This document shows positions 62,320 through 64,000 of a stretch of DNA of 64,000 bases, in pieces. The translations under genes and the position numbers were made by a program. Location of the stretch: assembly GCF_003812745.1 (NCBI RefSeq), contig NZ_CP033831.1, positions 4,464,001 to 4,528,000 on the forward strand. The letters run 5' to 3'. The notes beneath the pieces were generated by a model, which saw nothing but the letters and a program-made list of their open reading frames with translations, ran no database searches and was not told the DNA's origin. This stretch comes from Serratia sp. FDAARGOS_506. Its GTDB lineage: Bacteria; Pseudomonadota; Gammaproteobacteria; Enterobacterales; Enterobacteriaceae. The stretch's first letter is position 1. The number at the start of each line of letters is the position of its first letter.

Positions 62320-63255
62320 TTAACCCATGAAACTTTTTGCGCTTATTTCCCCCCAGCCTTCCGGCTGAATTTGCGGCAGTGCACCGAGCCGCTCAAGCGC
62401 ATAATCCCAAAAGGCGCGCACCTTCAGCGGCATGCGCTGCGCCTGCTGCGCCACCAGCTGCACCGGCATCGGCAACGGTTCATAATCCGCCAGCAGCCGC
62501 ACCAGCGTGCCGGTGGCCAAATCGTCCGCCACCTGATACGAAAGCAACCGGGCGATACCTTTACCGGCGCGCACCGCCTGCAGCTGCGCTTCCACATCGT
62601 TCAGTAACAGCCTGGGGGCCAAGCGCACCCGTTCGCCGTTTTCCTGCGGGCCGAAGCGCCATTCGCGCAGCGACGGCCGCTGGGTGCCGACGATGGTGGC
62701 ATGCTCCGCCAACTGCGCCGGTGAGAATGGCTCGCCGCAGCGCGCCAGGTAATCCGCACTGGCGACCGTCACCCGGCTGACCTGCCCCAGCCGCCGCGCC
62801 ACGCGCGAAGAGTCCTGCAGATGGCCAATGCGCACCGCAATATCCAACCCTTCGTCGATCAAATCGAGATTGCGATCGTTCAACACCATTTCGATCTGCA
62901 TCTGCGGGTAGTCATCGAGGAACGCCATCACTACCGGTGCCACGTATCGGCGGCCGAACTGTACCGGCGAGGTGACGCGCAGCAAGCCGCTCAGCTGCGC
63001 TGCGGCGGTATCCTGCACCACCGCCTGATAATCCTGCAGCAGCTGCTGCGCGCGCTCCAGCAGCCGCATGCCCGCTTCGGTAGGCGCCAGCCGCCGGGTG
63101 GTGCGCTCCACCAGCCGGGTGCCGAACCGCTGTTCCAGCGCGGCGATCGCCCGGGTGATCGCCGGCGCCGAACGCCGCAGTTTACGCCCGGCCGCCGCGA
63201 GGCTGCCCTGCTGCACCACCGCCACGAAGATGGCCAACTCGTCTAACCGATCCAT
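62320..63255 (-). CDS. LysR-family regulator divergent from the GST gene
   Basis: A 311-residue LTTR (MDRLDELAIFVAVVQQGSLAAAGRKLRRSAPAITRAIAALEQRFG). It is divergent from the GST gene (99-base gap) and probably regulates it. Effector unknown. Confidence 0.9.
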   Translation of the reverse strand: MDRLDELAIFVAVVQQGSLAAAGRKLRRSAPAITRAIAALEQRFGTRLVERTTRRLAPTEAGMRLLERAQQLLQDYQAVVQDTAAAQLSGLLRVTSPVQFGRRYVAPVVMAFLDDYPQMQIEMVLNDRNLDLIDEGLDIAVRIGHLQDSSRVARRLGQVSRVTVASADYLARCGEPFSPAQLAEHATIVGTQRPSLREWRFGPQENGERVRLAPRLLLNDVEAQLQAVRAGKGIARLLSYQVADDLATGTLVRLLADYEPLPMPVQLVAQQAQRMPLKVRAFWDYALERLGALPQIQPEGWGEISAKSFMG

Positions 63256-63354
63256 AGACTCTTCCGAAAAATGAAATTATCAATTTCCACATTGCCGGAT
63301 TCCGCTCACTTATCGCAAGAGTATGCTGAAAAAAAAGCACTGAGGAGAGACGTC

Positions 63355-63972
63355 ATGTCCACCATCACACTCTACGGCACCCCGCTTTCCGGCCACGTTC
63401 ACCGCGTGGCCTTGCTGCTGCGCATGCTGGCGCTGCCCTATGAATGGGTAGAAGCTTCGGCGGACGTGCGGCAGAGCGCGGCCTTTCGCCGGCTCAACCC
63501 GTTCGGCCAGATCCCGGTCTTGCAGGACGGCGATCTGACGTTGGCCGACAGCAACGCCATTTTGGTCTATCTGGTGAAACGCTATGCGCCGGACAGCCAC
63601 TGGCTGCCGGAACAGCCGGTGGCGGCGGCGCGGGTGCAGGCCTGGCTTTCCAAAGCCGCCGGCGAAGTCCGCTACGGCCCGGCCTCCTGCCGGCTGATCG
63701 CCCAGTTCGCCGTGCCGGAGGATTATCAGACGGCGCGGGCAATCAGCGATCGTTTTCTGCCGCAGATGGAACAGCACCTGAGCGAGCGCGGCTATTTGGC
63801 CGGCGAACAGACGACCATCGCCGATCTGGCCTGCTACAGCTATGTGGCGGTCGCGGCCGAAGGCGGCATTTCGCTGGCGCCTTACCCCGCCATACGCCGC
63901 TGGCTGGCGCGCATCGCTGAACTGCCGGGCTTCTTTGCCATGCCGGCCCTGCCGGTACCGGCGGCGAGCTGA
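63355..63972 (+). CDS. glutathione S-transferase family protein
   Basis: A 205-residue GST. The thioredoxin-like N-terminal domain has ITLYGTPLSGHVHRVALLLRMLALPYEWV and NPFGQIPVLQDGDLTLADSNAILVYL with the Ser that binds glutathione. The C-terminal helical domain follows (GEVRYGPASCRL, TTIADLACYSYVAVAAEGGI). The ATG at 63355 is preceded by GAGGAGA; the in-frame upstream ATG at 63271 is rejected. Confidence 0.92.
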   Translation: MSTITLYGTPLSGHVHRVALLLRMLALPYEWVEASADVRQSAAFRRLNPFGQIPVLQDGDLTLADSNAILVYLVKRYAPDSHWLPEQPVAAARVQAWLSKAAGEVRYGPASCRLIAQFAVPEDYQTARAISDRFLPQMEQHLSERGYLAGEQTTIADLACYSYVAVAAEGGISLAPYPAIRRWLARIAELPGFFAMPALPVPAAS

Positions 63973-63976
63973 CGCC

Positions 63977-64000
63977 ATGCTCCCGCAACGTTTCCACCCC
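63977..64000 (+). CDS. start of a further ORF cut by the window end
   Basis: ATG at 63977, 4 bases after the GST stop, opens MLPQRFHP and runs out of the window. Too short to identify. Confidence 0.3.

Overview
The window looks like chromosomal DNA of a Serratia species close to S. marcescens. The basis is high-GC enterobacterial coding sequence, close matches to recalled Escherichia coli or Salmonella proteins (UmuDC, FdhD, ArsRBC, MgtCB, RcsA, DsrB, and PaaA-K, X, Y and Z), and a Kdo hydroxylase gene typical of this group. No database was searched, so family names rest on recognised motifs and remembered homologues. I see no rRNA, tRNA, CRISPR array, transposase or integrase.

Layout. 1-4696: the end of an AraC regulator, then a LacI / MFS transporter / SDR dehydrogenase / RbsD-FucU-like cassette, probably for an unusual sugar or sugar acid. 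4608-6424: umuDC with a LexA box. 6390-11902: an AT-richer insertion bounded by two diverged 160-bp direct copies of the umuD upstream region. It holds a LysR regulator, a secreted PhoPQ-activated-pathogenicity-related-type hydrolase and a Tat-exported M28-peptidase-like protein. 12090-20184: fdhD, a bestrophin-like channel, a DyP peroxidase, arsRBC, ybdK, a small ORF, and a satD-like / DUF3307 pair behind two palindromic operators. 20231-24265: mgtC-mgtB with a candidate PhoP box, a long leader and a 16-codon acidic leader ORF before mgtB. 24372-31108: a secreted glycosidase-like protein, a CoA transferase, a LysR regulator, a PLP decarboxylase and a GNAT acetyltransferase. 31521-34890: rcsA with an RcsAB box, dsrB, a cold-shock gene and several small ORFs. 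35046-39507: a quinone oxidoreductase, a PRISE-type reductase with a LysR gene, and YidB/YeaQ/ElaB-type small proteins. 39768-44597: a lipid A acyltransferase, a VOC protein, a diguanylate cyclase and kdoO. 44642-58317: the complete phenylacetate (paa) pathway. 58361-62195: a four-gene operon for an amino-acid permease, an aromatic aminotransferase, a RidA protein and a kynurenine-formamidase-like hydrolase. 62320-64000: a LysR gene divergent from a GST gene, and the first codons of another gene.

How the parts fit. The paa genes form a full aerobic route. PaaK makes phenylacetyl-CoA, PaaABCE epoxidises it, PaaG isomerises it, PaaZ opens and oxidises the ring, and PaaJFH carry out beta-oxidation. 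PaaX and PaaY follow, and the paaZ/paaA divergent region carries PaaX-, CRP- and IHF-like sites. The neighbouring aminotransferase operon could process aromatic amino acids, which is an inference. Mg2+ uptake (mgtCB), capsule control (rcsA) and LPS modification (acyltransferase, kdoO) make this an envelope- and stress-rich region.

The least explained parts are the repeat-bounded insertion at 6.4-11.9 kb, the mgtB leader ORF, the satD operators and several unannotated-looking micro-ORFs.
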